64,000 bases of DNA from Lachnospiraceae bacterium (lineage in GTDB: Bacteria > Bacillota > Clostridia > Lachnospirales > Lachnospiraceae), in the NCBI GenBank assembly GCA_016294075.1, contig JAEDCQ010000007.1, positions 17,276-81,275 on the forward strand, written 5' to 3'. Every line of letters begins with the position of its first letter. The stretch's first letter is position 1. Positions 8,612 through 17,281 of this stretch are shown here, one piece after another. The position numbers and the translations under genes were made by a program. The notes under the pieces were generated by a model. That model was not told the DNA's origin. It saw only the letters and a program-made list of their open reading frames with translations, and ran no database searches.

Positions 8612-9709
8612 CTAATTAAATCTCTCGTTTCCCAATTTCAGATTCATATATCCCGCATACGCCGCAAACGCAGACGGAATCGGATAATTTTGCTCTGTTT
8701 CTGTGGGATGGACAAAACGATATATCTCTTTTCCCCTGCCTTTTCTTTTTTCCAACTCGTCTATTCGCACGGCATAACCAATCATATGCCATTCCTTATG
8801 CGAAAAGATATGAACTGCAGGAGGCAGTTTTTCAATTCTGACAGCATATACCCCGTTTTCTTTCAGATGAATGAGTACCTCGCTGTCGCTTACATGTCCG
8901 TCAAGCATCGGAAACTCATAAAGCCCGGCAAGCAGCCCCTTATCCGGCCGTTTATGTATTGCTATATTTTCTCCGTCCTTTAGCAGAAGGACTGTTTTCT
9001 TTTCAACTGTCCTTTTCTTTTTGGGTTCCCTTTTGGGAAATTCCATCACACAATCATTTTTTCTTGACAGACAAAATGTATTCCATGGGCAGCTTCTGCA
9101 TCCGGGTTCTCCGTTTGGAATACAGACAGTTGCTCCAAGCTCCATCATAGCCTGATTAAAGTCTCCCGGCCGTTCCCACGGAATAACCTCCAAAAGCTCA
9201 CACTCCACTCTTTTTTTTACAGTAGGCAGCGTAATATACTCTCCATCCATGCGAAGCCTGCTTAAAATACGCAGTACATTGCCATCCACCGCCGGTACTG
9301 CTTTATTATATGCAATAGATGCTATGGCACCTGCCGTATAGCTGCCGATTCCCGAAAGCTTCTGTAGTTCTTCCCATGAATCAGGCATGACACCTCCATA
9401 ATGCTCCATTATCTGCACTGCAGCCTTCTTCATATTACGGACGCGGCTGTAATATCCCAGCCCTTCCCAGTATTTAAGCAGTTGTTCCTCCTTTGCAAGA
9501 GCAAGAGCTTCTATATTCGGAAACTGCTCCAAAAAACGAAGATAATACGGAATGACCGCTTCTACCCTTGTCTGCTGCAGCATAATCTCAGATACCCAGA
9601 TACGATATGCGTCTTTATTTTCTCTCCACGGCAGACATCTGTGGCCCGTGTCATACCAATCAAGCAGAGGTACTGCTATTTCCTTTAATATATCAGATTT
9701 TTCTCTCAA
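8612..9709 (-). CDS. mutY: A/G-specific adenine DNA glycosylase
   Basis: Removes adenine mispaired with 8-oxoguanine. The 365 residues contain the catalytic glutamate (E41 in WVSEIMLQQT), the helix-hairpin-helix LSGIGSYTAGAIAS, and the catalytic aspartate D142 in PAVDGNVLR. The [4Fe-4S] cysteines are 196, 204, 207 and 213, and a C-terminal NUDIX-like domain recognises oxoG. No ATG lies upstream of the conserved region: the start is TTG at 9709, overlapping the end of the DUF1653 gene by 17 bases, which suggests translational coupling. Identity secure, start less so. Confidence 0.93.
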   Translation of the reverse strand: MREKSDILKEIAVPLLDWYDTGHRCLPWRENKDAYRIWVSEIMLQQTRVEAVIPYYLRFLEQFPNIEALALAKEEQLLKYWEGLGYYSRVRNMKKAAVQIMEHYGGVMPDSWEELQKLSGIGSYTAGAIASIAYNKAVPAVDGNVLRILSRLRMDGEYITLPTVKKRVECELLEVIPWERPGDFNQAMMELGATVCIPNGEPGCRSCPWNTFCLSRKNDCVMEFPKREPKKKRTVEKKTVLLLKDGENIAIHKRPDKGLLAGLYEFPMLDGHVSDSEVLIHLKENGVYAVRIEKLPPAVHIFSHKEWHMIGYAVRIDELEKRKGRGKEIYRFVHPTETEQNYPIPSAFAAYAGYMNLKLGNERFN

Positions 9710-10226
9710 TCTCGTATCTCTCTTTTGTTTCTAAACATGTTTTTAACTGCCTGTACCTGTCCTCAAGCTCTCCATCCTCAATCACAACATCCATAACAGT
9801 TGCCAGAATATTAATCATATCGTCTGTGATTTTATGATGCAGCGCCGTTAAAATATTACGTCTTTCTGACACACTGCCGGCGTCCAGAAATTCCAAAATC
9901 AGAGGGTCTGCCGCATTTATTTCTTCATCCGCTTTTTCTTCGTTGACCGTTTCGGGCAATACAGTCTCCCTATCATTGACACTTGTGTCAAGGCTTATCA
10001 AATCATCAACACGTTCAAAGCGGAATTTCTGCATAATATCAGGATATTTTTCATGATCCACTTCGGAGACAAACATGTCAAGCGGTCTGCAATATACCTG
10101 AAAGTCCCCATATAATGCCTGATACACTACCATTCTTTCTCCGGTTTCGGAATGTGTGGCAAGTGTAATTACCTTATATATATTTCCTTTAAAGTGCCTG
10201 TAAATCTCATCCTTTTTCGGAAGCAT
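9693..10226 (-). CDS. DUF1653 domain protein
   Basis: A 177-residue soluble protein. Residues 5-70 (YRHFKGNIYKVITLATHSET through VYCRPLDMFVSEVD) are the DUF1653 fold, a small beta-rich domain of unknown function. The rest is a charged helical tail not typical of the short family members. It overlaps the mutY start, and its promoter is a plausible TTGCTT/TATGAT pair just upstream. Function unknown. Confidence 0.8.
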   Translation of the reverse strand: MLPKKDEIYRHFKGNIYKVITLATHSETGERMVVYQALYGDFQVYCRPLDMFVSEVDHEKYPDIMQKFRFERVDDLISLDTSVNDRETVLPETVNEEKADEEINAADPLILEFLDAGSVSERRNILTALHHKITDDMINILATVMDVVIEDGELEDRYRQLKTCLETKERYEIERKI

Positions 10227-10242
10227 TCCATCTTCTCCTTAA

Positions 10243-10270
10243 ATCATACTAAGTCATAAAGGTAAAGCAA
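10243..10270 (-). promoter_or_regulatory. Possible promoter of DUF1653-mutY
   Basis: Minus strand TTGCTT, 16 bases, TATGAT, 17 bases upstream of the start codon. The very short leader leaves room only for the ribosome site, so this is tentative. Confidence 0.35.
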
Positions 10271-10351
10271 TATTTTCATAATTGTTTACAAAAATATCAT
10301 TACCTGCATTGCTTTATTATATAATGAAATCTACATATTGTCATGTAAATC

Positions 10352-10723
10352 TTATCCTTTATAGCTTAGAAATTTATGTAAAACGCTGCACTGCGAATCC
10401 CCGAAGCAGACTGCCGAAAGTTCATTCATTAATAATTGTTTTTCTCCGTCGGAAAGACGGTCAATCCGTTTATGATGTATCTGAACGGTATATTCACGCC
10501 TTCCGTCTTCGTAATAAACCTTTGTCATGGTTATTCCCGCATTCCGATATCCTTTTTTTTCAAGAACATCGGAAAGCTGCTTTGTGTATTCTTCTTCCAG
10601 TTCTTCGTAAAACATCCTGTCTGCAGCTATTGAATTCTTACCCTGTCCGTTTACCTGCAAAGAAAAAAACGAAATAAGAAGCATAAAAGCTATAATCAAA
10701 TAAAAACGATATCTTTTCATCAT
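10352..10723 (-). CDS. Small secreted or membrane-anchored protein, unknown
   Basis: A 123-residue protein with an N-terminal signal or anchor helix (about 5-23, LIIAFMLLISFFSLQV) and a soluble C-terminal half containing YYEDGRREYTVQIHHKRID and two cysteines (CFGDSQC). I do not recognise a family. The start follows AGAGG by five bases. An HD-GYP pseudogene lies upstream and the DUF1653 gene downstream, neither of which hints at function. Confidence 0.65.
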   Translation of the reverse strand: MMKRYRFYLIIAFMLLISFFSLQVNGQGKNSIAADRMFYEELEEEYTKQLSDVLEKKGYRNAGITMTKVYYEDGRREYTVQIHHKRIDRLSDGEKQLLMNELSAVCFGDSQCSVLHKFLSYKG

Positions 10724-10829
10724 CAAACCTCTCAATCTGCCGCTTAAGCGACTTGTTTCCTGTGATGATATTAAGATACCGTTTTATATGTCCTATTAAA
10801 CGGACTTTTTTATTATTTCACGTGATTTT

Positions 10830-11540
10830 TTATTTAAATACTTCTTCCAAATGTTTTACTTCCCTTCCGTCATCATCATAATGATGGATATTATATGTAA
10901 AACCATCCTCTATCATATCTATCATATATTTTACCAATTCCGGATCAAACTGTTCTCCGCTGTACCTGTTCAATTCCTCTAATATCTTTTCCTTTGAAAG
11001 ATGGCTTCGATAGCAGCGGTCGCTGCTCATGGCATCATAAGCATCCGGGACACCGACTTTTCCACAGTCATGTACCAATGCAATATAGCGGATTAAGGTT
11101 GCATCCGCTTCACTCATTCTCATTCGACGAGCTATTTCCTCAGAATACAAGGCCACTCTGACAGAATGCTCCTGTGTATATTGGTCCTTTGCATCTACCA
11201 GATATGCAAATGTAACCATCGCCTGCGATATAATCTGCCTATCCTTTTCTCTCTGGATTTCCAATTTACGAATCCGAAGGTCTGCTCCCCTCCTTTTATA
11301 ATCTGTTTGTTGTATTCAAACGGAACCACGGTAATGGTATCATTTTCTTCTTTATATCCTCCGATTCTTCAAGGGTCTGACCCTTGCATTCTATTCTGAT
11401 AGGCCGCTTATTATTATACAAAACATATAATTTCAACATTCCGAAACACACCGCAAGCAAAAGAAACGATAGAAAAAATGTCCGCAGAATGTATTTGCGG
11501 TTGTATTTTATACTTTTTAGTTTTGTTTTTTTCTTTTCAT
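10830..11540 (-). pseudogene. Decayed HD-GYP phosphohydrolase gene
   Basis: The readable 3' part (from a TTG at 11264, 144 residues) has the HD-GYP opening AKDQYTQEHSVRVA and the HD motif VHDCGKVGVPD. It then jumps directly to AYDAMSSDRCYRS, which normally follows some 60-70 residues later. The HHERxDGxGYP block of cyclic-di-GMP phosphodiesterases is therefore missing. Upstream, an ATG at 11540 with a good AGAGG site reads MKRKKQN and stops. Reading on in the -1 frame gives a membrane helix (RTFFLSFLLLAVCFGMLKLY), and at least two more frame changes are needed to reach the HD domain. Best explained as a membrane HD-GYP protein broken by indels and one in-frame deletion. Confidence 0.7.
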
Positions 11541-11562
11541 CTCATGCCTCTGGCGCAGTAAT

Positions 11563-12009
11563 TTATTGTAATACTTCACTTACAAGACGATTTACGATAG
11601 AGCCGTCTGCTTTTCCTTTTACAAGAGGCATCAGCTCCTTCATCACTTTACCCTTATCCTTTGCGGAAGGATTTTCAATGCACAACTTTGCAAGCACATC
11701 CTCAATAACGGCGCGAATGGCTTCCTCACTCATCTCTTCCGGTGCAAACTCACTTAATACCTGAAGTCTTTTATCACATGCCTCAATAATATCAATGCGG
11801 TCTTTCGGTGCAAGCTCCTTTGTTTCTTTTGTCTGTCGTATTTCTTTTTTTATTACCTCGTTTTCTTCTTCCTCCGTCAAATCAGCACGTTTATCAATTG
11901 CCTTATTCTTTAATGCTGCAAGAAGCATGGATAAGGTCTCTTTCCTTTCCTTATCCTTTTCTTTCATGGCTTTTACCATTTCACCCCTGATTACTTCAAT
12001 CTTACTCAT
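11563..12009 (-). CDS. yqeY: GatB/YqeY domain protein
   Basis: A 148-residue helical protein, full length for the YqeY family, which resembles the tRNA-binding tail of GatB amidotransferase. Recognisable blocks are KEKDKERKETLSMLLAALKN, a TEEEENEVIKKEIRQ stretch and the C-terminal GKVMKELMPLVKGKADGS. The proposed role is tRNA-dependent amidation or another tRNA-linked function; it is not settled for the family. A long in-frame upstream extension is rejected because AGAGGA precedes the ATG at 12009. Confidence 0.88.
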   Translation of the reverse strand: MSKIEVIRGEMVKAMKEKDKERKETLSMLLAALKNKAIDKRADLTEEEENEVIKKEIRQTKETKELAPKDRIDIIEACDKRLQVLSEFAPEEMSEEAIRAVIEDVLAKLCIENPSAKDKGKVMKELMPLVKGKADGSIVNRLVSEVLQ

Positions 12010-12074
12010 AATTTCCTCTCTTTCTGCCGTTCTCCGGTCTTTTGCACTCTTCTTTCGGATAAACTTAGTTCCGT

Positions 12075-12545
12075 TTATAAATCTTCGTGACAGAAATAAC
12101 ACATATACTCTCCTTTGGATGCATACGGAATCAGATTTTCCGCTGCACAATAATTACATCTTACCATACGGTATCCCCGCGGGATACTATCTCCTTCATA
12201 AAGACGCATTGCCACAGTACGTTTTCCCTTCTTTTCCGTTCTCATACGTGCTTCAGTCTCTGTATAGCTTCTGCTTACATTGGGCACCGCACCGGATGTT
12301 CCGGTCTTATGCTGATGTATATTATTTTCCGAGCGGTGATTATCCTCCGCCGCACAATTCCGTTCCACATTCGGTCCCACACTCTTCTGTCCCTTTATAT
12401 CGGCAAAACTTTTTTGAGACTGAGGTGGTCTTTTCTGATATACCGTTGACTTCCTATTGCTTTTCTGTGAAAAATTTTTTGCTTTATTAATTTGACCGAA
12501 AATAAAAAAGCAAAAAACAATAAACCATATTAATACTACAGGCAT
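12075..12545 (-). CDS. Membrane-anchored zinc-ribbon protein, unknown
   Basis: A 156-residue protein. It has one N-terminal membrane helix (VVLIWFIVFCFFIFG, about 3-17), a polar low-complexity middle rich in N, S and Q, and a C-terminal four-cysteine ribbon (CNYCAAEN...YMCYFCHEDL) that could bind zinc. I do not recognise a named family. It lies between yqeY and holA on the same strand. Function unknown. Confidence 0.65.
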   Translation of the reverse strand: MPVVLIWFIVFCFFIFGQINKAKNFSQKSNRKSTVYQKRPPQSQKSFADIKGQKSVGPNVERNCAAEDNHRSENNIHQHKTGTSGAVPNVSRSYTETEARMRTEKKGKRTVAMRLYEGDSIPRGYRMVRCNYCAAENLIPYASKGEYMCYFCHEDL

Positions 12546-12585
12546 AACTTCTCCTTTCTAATCCGTCTGTACTTTATAATACGCC

Positions 12586-13563
12586 TTAACGGCTTCTTTC
12601 AATAATCAGTAATTCCACGCTCAGTACATCATTCAGGCGTCCCGTCTTTACTGCCTCATCAGCTTTAACACAGGAAGCCAGGGCTTCCTTTAATTCACTT
12701 ATCTTAAATCTGGAAGCCTGTTTCTCATATTTTTGTACAATAAACGGCGGAAGCCCCACCTTGTCTGCAATCTGTCTGCCATGAATATTTTTAAGCTGTA
12801 ATTCTTTTACCTGAAGCATCAGGTTAAACTGTCTGGCAATCAATGCCAGAATTCCCATGGGTGGTTCCTTTAATGTCAGCAGGTCATGATACATATCAAG
12901 AGCTTCCTTTTGACGCTTATCAGCAATAGACGACACCATATCAAAAATCCGGTTACTGACACGCTGCGTACAGATATTCTCTATGGCAGATTTTGTAATT
13001 ACATTATCCCTGATGGTATAACACATTAATTTCTCCCATTCGGTACGGATATTTGCCATTTCCGTTCCTGTTTTTTCTAAAAAGAAAGTAATCGTCTGTT
13101 CATCAATCGACTTTCCTTCCTTCTTTGCCAGAGAATATATCCACTTTTTCAAGGTTGCTTCGTTTTGCCGGGCAAATTCGCATACACGCCCTGTCTCTTT
13201 GATTGTTTTAAAGAGCCGTGAACGTTTATCAACCTGTGTTTCCACAAGAATGATAATAACGCTCTGAGCAGGTTGTTTCAAATATTCTGCGAGGCTGTCG
13301 CCACCGGCTTTACACAATCCTGTATTTTCTAAAACGATAACTCTTCTTTCCGCAAAAAAAGGAAGTGTTTCTGCCTGATCAATGACTTCACCGATATTGA
13401 TATCTTTACCTTCATAATAATGATAGTTCATTGTATCATCCGGTGATACAAGTGCTTCTTTTAATTTATCACGGTACTGCTTACGCAGGTAGTCCTCTTC
13501 TCCATACAGCAGATATACCTGTTTAAATGAACCGTTCTTTAAATCCTGTATCAACTGCTGCAT
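12586..13563 (-). CDS. holA: DNA polymerase III delta subunit
   Basis: The clamp-loader subunit that opens the sliding clamp. The 325 residues begin MQQLIQDLKNGSFKQVYLLY and then GEEDYLRKQYRDKL. They carry the AAA+-like LPFFAERRVIVLEN block, and end with the C-terminal collar region containing GRLNDVLSVELLIIE. An ATG at 13575 is available, but AGAGGA between it and 13563 marks the latter as the start. Monocistronic or linked to the zinc-ribbon gene. Confidence 0.93.
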   Translation of the reverse strand: MQQLIQDLKNGSFKQVYLLYGEEDYLRKQYRDKLKEALVSPDDTMNYHYYEGKDINIGEVIDQAETLPFFAERRVIVLENTGLCKAGGDSLAEYLKQPAQSVIIILVETQVDKRSRLFKTIKETGRVCEFARQNEATLKKWIYSLAKKEGKSIDEQTITFFLEKTGTEMANIRTEWEKLMCYTIRDNVITKSAIENICTQRVSNRIFDMVSSIADKRQKEALDMYHDLLTLKEPPMGILALIARQFNLMLQVKELQLKNIHGRQIADKVGLPPFIVQKYEKQASRFKISELKEALASCVKADEAVKTGRLNDVLSVELLIIERSR

Positions 13564-13691
13564 GCTTCCTCTCATTCTGCCGTCCCGGCGATTGCTTGCT
13601 TTGAGCCTTTTTTCTTCTTTTTTATACTTTAGTGCATTACAGCAATATTATAAAATAACTCTTTATTTTTTTCTACCGTTTTTTCTATTTC

Positions 13692-13720
13692 TTGTACTCT
13701 TGACGAAAATATGGTAATAT
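13692..13720 (+). promoter_or_regulatory. Possible azlCD promoter
   Basis: TTGTAC, 17 bases, TAATAT, ending 57 bases before the azlC start. Confidence 0.4.
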
Positions 13721-13777
13721 TGACAGCGTTGTAATAAATGAAAAAACAATGTTTTACAAGATTTACGGAGAATGGTT

Positions 13778-14503
13778 ATGACCTCAGATAAAAGACTTGC
13801 CTTTTCTTGCGGCATGCGTGACGGCATCCCTATTGCTACCGGATATTTTGCCGTTGCCTTCACACTCGGAATTGCTGCCAGAAATGCAGGATTTACACCC
13901 TTACAGGCATTGTTTGTCAGTCTGACGAATAATGCATCAGCCGGAGAATATGCCGGTTTTACACTGATAAGTCAAAACGCCGGCTATTTAGAGCTTGCTT
14001 TAATGATGCTGGTTGCAAATGCCCGGTATCTTTTGATGTCCTGTGCCCTTTCACAAAAGCTCGATTCCAAAACATCCTTACTCCACCGCATGATAATCGG
14101 ATATGATGTTACGGATGAGATTTTCGGAATCTGTATTAATGCTCCGGGAAAGCTGAATCCTTTTTATGCTTATGGTGCTTTTTCCGTCGCCATTCCCGGT
14201 TGGTCAATCGGTACCTATCTGGGTGTGTTAATGGGAAATGTACTTCCCGCAAATGTAGTCAGTGCATTAAGTGTCGGATTATACGGTATGTTTATTGCCA
14301 TTATCATTCCGCCTGCAAAAAAGAGCCGTCTTCTTGCCGGCCTGATTATACTGTCTATGCTACTTAGTCTGTTATTCAGCATATTACCGTTTTTATCCAA
14401 AATTCCGTCGGGAACCGCGATACTGCTTCTGACAATTGCCATTTCCGCAGCAGCAGCCGTACTGTTTCCAATCAAGGAAGGAGAAACGCAGAATGGAGCA
14501 TAA
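13778..14503 (+). CDS. azlC: Branched-chain amino acid exporter, large subunit
   Basis: A 241-residue membrane protein of the AzlC/YgaZ family. GMRDGIPIATGYFAVAFTLG, the NNASAGEYAG motif and NARYLLMSCALSQ are characteristic. With AzlD it exports leucine, valine and related amino acids or analogues. The ATG at 13772 is only one base after ACGGAG, so the ATG at 13778 (seven-base spacing) is the start. It overlaps azlD by 11 bases, and ilvE lies convergently beyond a terminator. Confidence 0.93.
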   Translation: MTSDKRLAFSCGMRDGIPIATGYFAVAFTLGIAARNAGFTPLQALFVSLTNNASAGEYAGFTLISQNAGYLELALMMLVANARYLLMSCALSQKLDSKTSLLHRMIIGYDVTDEIFGICINAPGKLNPFYAYGAFSVAIPGWSIGTYLGVLMGNVLPANVVSALSVGLYGMFIAIIIPPAKKSRLLAGLIILSMLLSLLFSILPFLSKIPSGTAILLLTIAISAAAAVLFPIKEGETQNGA

Positions 14504-14798
14504 TATTTATATCTATATGGCAATTATGGCCGGAGTAACCTATTTAATCCGTGTTCTTCCTCTTACCCTGATTCGTCGTGAAATCAAGAGCACATTTATT
14601 CGTTCCTTTTTATACTATGTACCGTATGTCACATTATCGGTAATGACCTTTCCGGCTATCATTCATGCAACGCGCAGTCCGATTGCCGCCATGCTTGCTT
14701 TTGCAGCCGCCATTTTACTTGCATGGTTTGGCAGAAGCCTTTTTCAGGTATCGGTTTTTGCCTGCATTGTCGTTTTTATATCCGAGTTATTTTTATAA
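14493..14798 (+). CDS. azlD: Branched-chain amino acid exporter, small subunit
   Basis: A 101-residue protein with three or four membrane helices. It opens MEHNIYIYMAIMAGVTYLIR, followed by VLPLTLIRREIKS, typical of AzlD/YgaH. It is the partner of AzlC in the two-component exporter. AGGAGA lies eight bases upstream, within the end of azlC. The 11-base overlap points to coupled translation at a fixed ratio. Confidence 0.92.
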   Translation: MEHNIYIYMAIMAGVTYLIRVLPLTLIRREIKSTFIRSFLYYVPYVTLSVMTFPAIIHATRSPIAAMLAFAAAILLAWFGRSLFQVSVFACIVVFISELFL

Positions 14799-14850
14799 TT
14801 CTATACCGTATGAAAGCTGTTCTCTGCATACTTTCTAAATCTTTTTATTA

Positions 14851-14883
14851 AAAAAACCGAAGCCCATCGGCTCCGGTTTTTTA
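14851..14883. terminator. Bidirectional terminator azlD/ilvE
   Basis: AAAAAACCG-A-AGCC (14852-14864) pairs with GGCT-C-CGGTTTTTT, with A and T runs flanking, so it can stop transcription from both sides. Confidence 0.9.
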
Positions 14884-14909
14884 TGTAATTATAATTATTT
14901 AAATATAAA

Positions 14910-15935
14910 TTACTTAATAACGCGAATCCAGCCTTCGGGTGCTTTAATCCGTCCCATCTGGATGCCGGTTAATGTATCATACAGTTTTTGTGTAATCGGT
15001 CCCATCTGTGTCATACCGCTCGGTAAGCAGATTTCTGTTCCGTGGTCCACAATTTTTCCGACAGGAGAAATAACAGCAGCTGTTCCGCAAAGACCGCATT
15101 CTGCCATATCCTTTACTTCCTCTAACGTAATTTCTCTTTCTTCCGCTTCTAATCCGAGATATTCCTGTGCAACCTGAATCAGGGATCTTCTTGTAATGGA
15201 AGGAAGAATACTGTCTGACTTAGGAGTAACAACCTTATTATCCTTTGTTACAAATAAGAAGTTGGCACCACCTGTCTCCTCAACCTTTGTTCTTGTCTTA
15301 GGGTCAAGATACATATTCTCATCATAGCCTTCTTTATGAGCAGTAACAATTGCATGAAGGCTCATCGCATAGTTAAGTCCTGCCTTGATATTGCCGGTTC
15401 CGCAAGGTGCCGCTCTGTCAAAATCACTTACTTTAATTGTAAGAGGCTTTACACCACCCTTAAAATACGGACCAACCGGAGTCGTAAATACTCTGAACTG
15501 ATAGTCATCAGCAGGTTTCACTCCGATAACCGGATTAATTCCGAACATATACGGACGAATATATAAGCTTGCGCCTGTTCCGAATGGAGGAACATATGCC
15601 GCATTTGCTGCTACTACCTGATCAATGGCATCCAGGAATTTTTCTTTCGGGAATACCGGCATTTCCAAGCGTTTTGCAGATGTTTCCATTCTGTCTGCAT
15701 TTAAGTCGGGACGGAATGTTACGATATGACCGTCTTCTGTTGTATAAGCCTTCATACCCTCAAAAACAGTCTGTGCATACTGAAGTACACCGGCACATTC
15801 ACTCATAACAATCATGTCATCGTCAATAATTGCGCCTTCATCCCATTTCCCTTCTTTAAAGTTTGAAACGTAACGTTTGTCCGTTTTGATATAGCCAAAA
15901 CCAAGATTCGACCAATCAATATTTTTCTTTTCCAT
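14910..15935 (-). CDS. ilvE: Branched-chain amino acid aminotransferase
   Basis: Transfers the amino group between glutamate and the keto acids of leucine, isoleucine and valine. A class IV PLP enzyme of 341 residues. ECAGVLQYAQTVFEGMKAY, the catalytic lysine in GTGNIKAGLNYAMS, and EETGGANFLFV are intact. An in-frame ATG at 15959 is rejected because AGAGGGG precedes the ATG at 15935. A strong promoter lies just upstream and the gene is terminated by the hairpin at 14851-14883. Confidence 0.95.
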   Translation of the reverse strand: MEKKNIDWSNLGFGYIKTDKRYVSNFKEGKWDEGAIIDDDMIVMSECAGVLQYAQTVFEGMKAYTTEDGHIVTFRPDLNADRMETSAKRLEMPVFPKEKFLDAIDQVVAANAAYVPPFGTGASLYIRPYMFGINPVIGVKPADDYQFRVFTTPVGPYFKGGVKPLTIKVSDFDRAAPCGTGNIKAGLNYAMSLHAIVTAHKEGYDENMYLDPKTRTKVEETGGANFLFVTKDNKVVTPKSDSILPSITRRSLIQVAQEYLGLEAEEREITLEEVKDMAECGLCGTAAVISPVGKIVDHGTEICLPSGMTQMGPITQKLYDTLTGIQMGRIKAPEGWIRVIK

Positions 15936-15980
15936 AACTGCCCCTCTTTCTGGATTCATGTTCTTACAATAATTTTTCTC

Positions 15981-16009
15981 ATTGTAATACTTTTTTTTTG
16001 ATAATTCAA
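15981..16009 (-). promoter_or_regulatory. ilvE promoter
   Basis: Minus strand TTGAAT, 17 bases (with an A9 tract), TACAAT; 46 bases before the start codon. An inverted repeat GCTAAAT...ATTTAGC (16020-16040) lies just upstream of the -35 and could be an operator. Confidence 0.6.
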
Positions 16010-16046
16010 TTCTTAATCCGCTAAATATGACAAATTTAGCAAAAAA

Positions 16047-17249
16047 TCAATCGGATAAAGATTTTTTTTCTTTTTGTCTGACAAAAAACAGACTTGCCAG
16101 CATAACAATCGGAAAAAGAATGGCGACAAGAATACCGCTCTTTAAGTTTCCGTTCATCCTGTCTGCAACCATTCCCACAGTTGTCGGTCCCGATGAACAG
16201 CCCAAATCACCTGCAAGCGCCATAAGTGCATACATGGCCGTTCCGCCGCCCGGTAATTCCCATGCTGCAATACTAAAGGTTCCCGGCCAGAAAATACCGA
16301 CTGAAAATCCGCAGAGTGCGCAGCCGATAAGACCTAAAACCGGATGTCCTCCGAAAACTGCCAGCAGATAACAGGCAATACATAAAATCGAGCTTCCGAC
16401 CATCATCTTCTTTAATGGAATACGTTCACTGTATTTTCCGTAAATTGCCCTTGCAAGTCCCATACATAATGCAAACGCACATGGTCCGAGTAAATCGCCT
16501 ACTGTCTTGGACACCTTTAAACCGGATTCCGCAAATGCAGATGCCCATTGGCTCATTGCCTGCTCAGAGGCTCCCGCACAAACCATCATTACAATCAGCA
16601 GCCAGAATGCTTTTTTACGAAGCAGTTCGCCAAACGCCAGCTTTTCATGTTCTTCTACAATCGGATAAATCGGTACCAGTAAAAAATAAAATGCATTAAA
16701 AATCGGTACTATCGCAAAAAAGCAGGCAAGAATACGCCAGTTTCCTATTCCGAATAACGCGAAAAATGCTGTTGATAACAGTACAACCCCTACATGTCCC
16801 CAGCAATAAAAGGAATGAAGAAGGCTCATTGCCGCTTCCTTTTTCTTTGTGGGACATGCTTCCACAATCGGGCTGATCAGCACCTCTATAATTCCGCCTC
16901 CGATTGCATAGAATACTACGGCTGTCAAAAGACCCGCATATGCATTTCCCAATAAATCAGGCAGAAACGCCATCCCGATAAGTCCCAATGCTGCACATAC
17001 ATGTGCAAAAACAACAGAAATCCGATAACCAATCCGGTCAATAACCTTAGCGCAAATTAAATCTACAATTAACTGTGTAATAAAATTAATTGTTGTTATC
17101 ATCGTAATCTGTGCAAGACTGAGATTAAAAGTCGACGCAAATGTCAAGAACAATAATGGTGCGAGATTATTTACAATTGCCTGCGTGATATATCCGATAT
17201 AACTGGCAAAAATCGTATGTTCGTAGTTTTTCTTAATCGTCTGAAGCAT
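16047..17249 (-). CDS. MFS transporter
   Basis: A 400-residue major facilitator with twelve predicted helices. The loop 2-3 motif appears as DLICAKVIDRIGYRISV. Other family-like blocks are QWASAFAE and GCALCGFSVGIFWPGTFSIA. It resembles the FucP/sugar-type or FHS-like carriers, but substrate cannot be assigned. It lies 32 bases downstream of proA and could be co-transcribed with it. Confidence 0.85.
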   Translation of the reverse strand: MLQTIKKNYEHTIFASYIGYITQAIVNNLAPLLFLTFASTFNLSLAQITMITTINFITQLIVDLICAKVIDRIGYRISVVFAHVCAALGLIGMAFLPDLLGNAYAGLLTAVVFYAIGGGIIEVLISPIVEACPTKKKEAAMSLLHSFYCWGHVGVVLLSTAFFALFGIGNWRILACFFAIVPIFNAFYFLLVPIYPIVEEHEKLAFGELLRKKAFWLLIVMMVCAGASEQAMSQWASAFAESGLKVSKTVGDLLGPCAFALCMGLARAIYGKYSERIPLKKMMVGSSILCIACYLLAVFGGHPVLGLIGCALCGFSVGIFWPGTFSIAAWELPGGGTAMYALMALAGDLGCSSGPTTVGMVADRMNGNLKSGILVAILFPIVMLASLFFVRQKEKKSLSD

Positions 17250-17281
17250 GATAGGATTATCTCCCTTTTATCATTTCGTAT

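Noticed and set aside
10782..10803. CCGTTT/AAACGG hairpin with plus-strand T run
   Set aside because: Six-base stem, no plus-strand gene to terminate; probably chance in A/T-rich DNA.
11370..11386. CAAGGGTC-T-GACCCTTG palindrome
   Set aside because: Falls in the former coding part of the HD-GYP remnant and encodes an ordinary peptide there; a lone palindrome is not convincing as an operator.
11384..11540. Programmed -1 frameshift at A-AAA-AAA in the HD-GYP remnant
   Set aside because: The slip would fix only the first break; two more frame changes and a missing domain remain, so decay or sequencing error is simpler.
11795..12490. 231-codon plus-strand frame across yqeY and the zinc-ribbon gene
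   Set aside because: Antisense of two genes with proper ribosome sites; serine- and phenylalanine-rich as expected for reverse-complement shadows.
15960..16046. T-box leader before ilvE
   Set aside because: Gap is too short and lacks the GGTGGNACCGCG-type T-box sequence; none was seen elsewhere in the window either.
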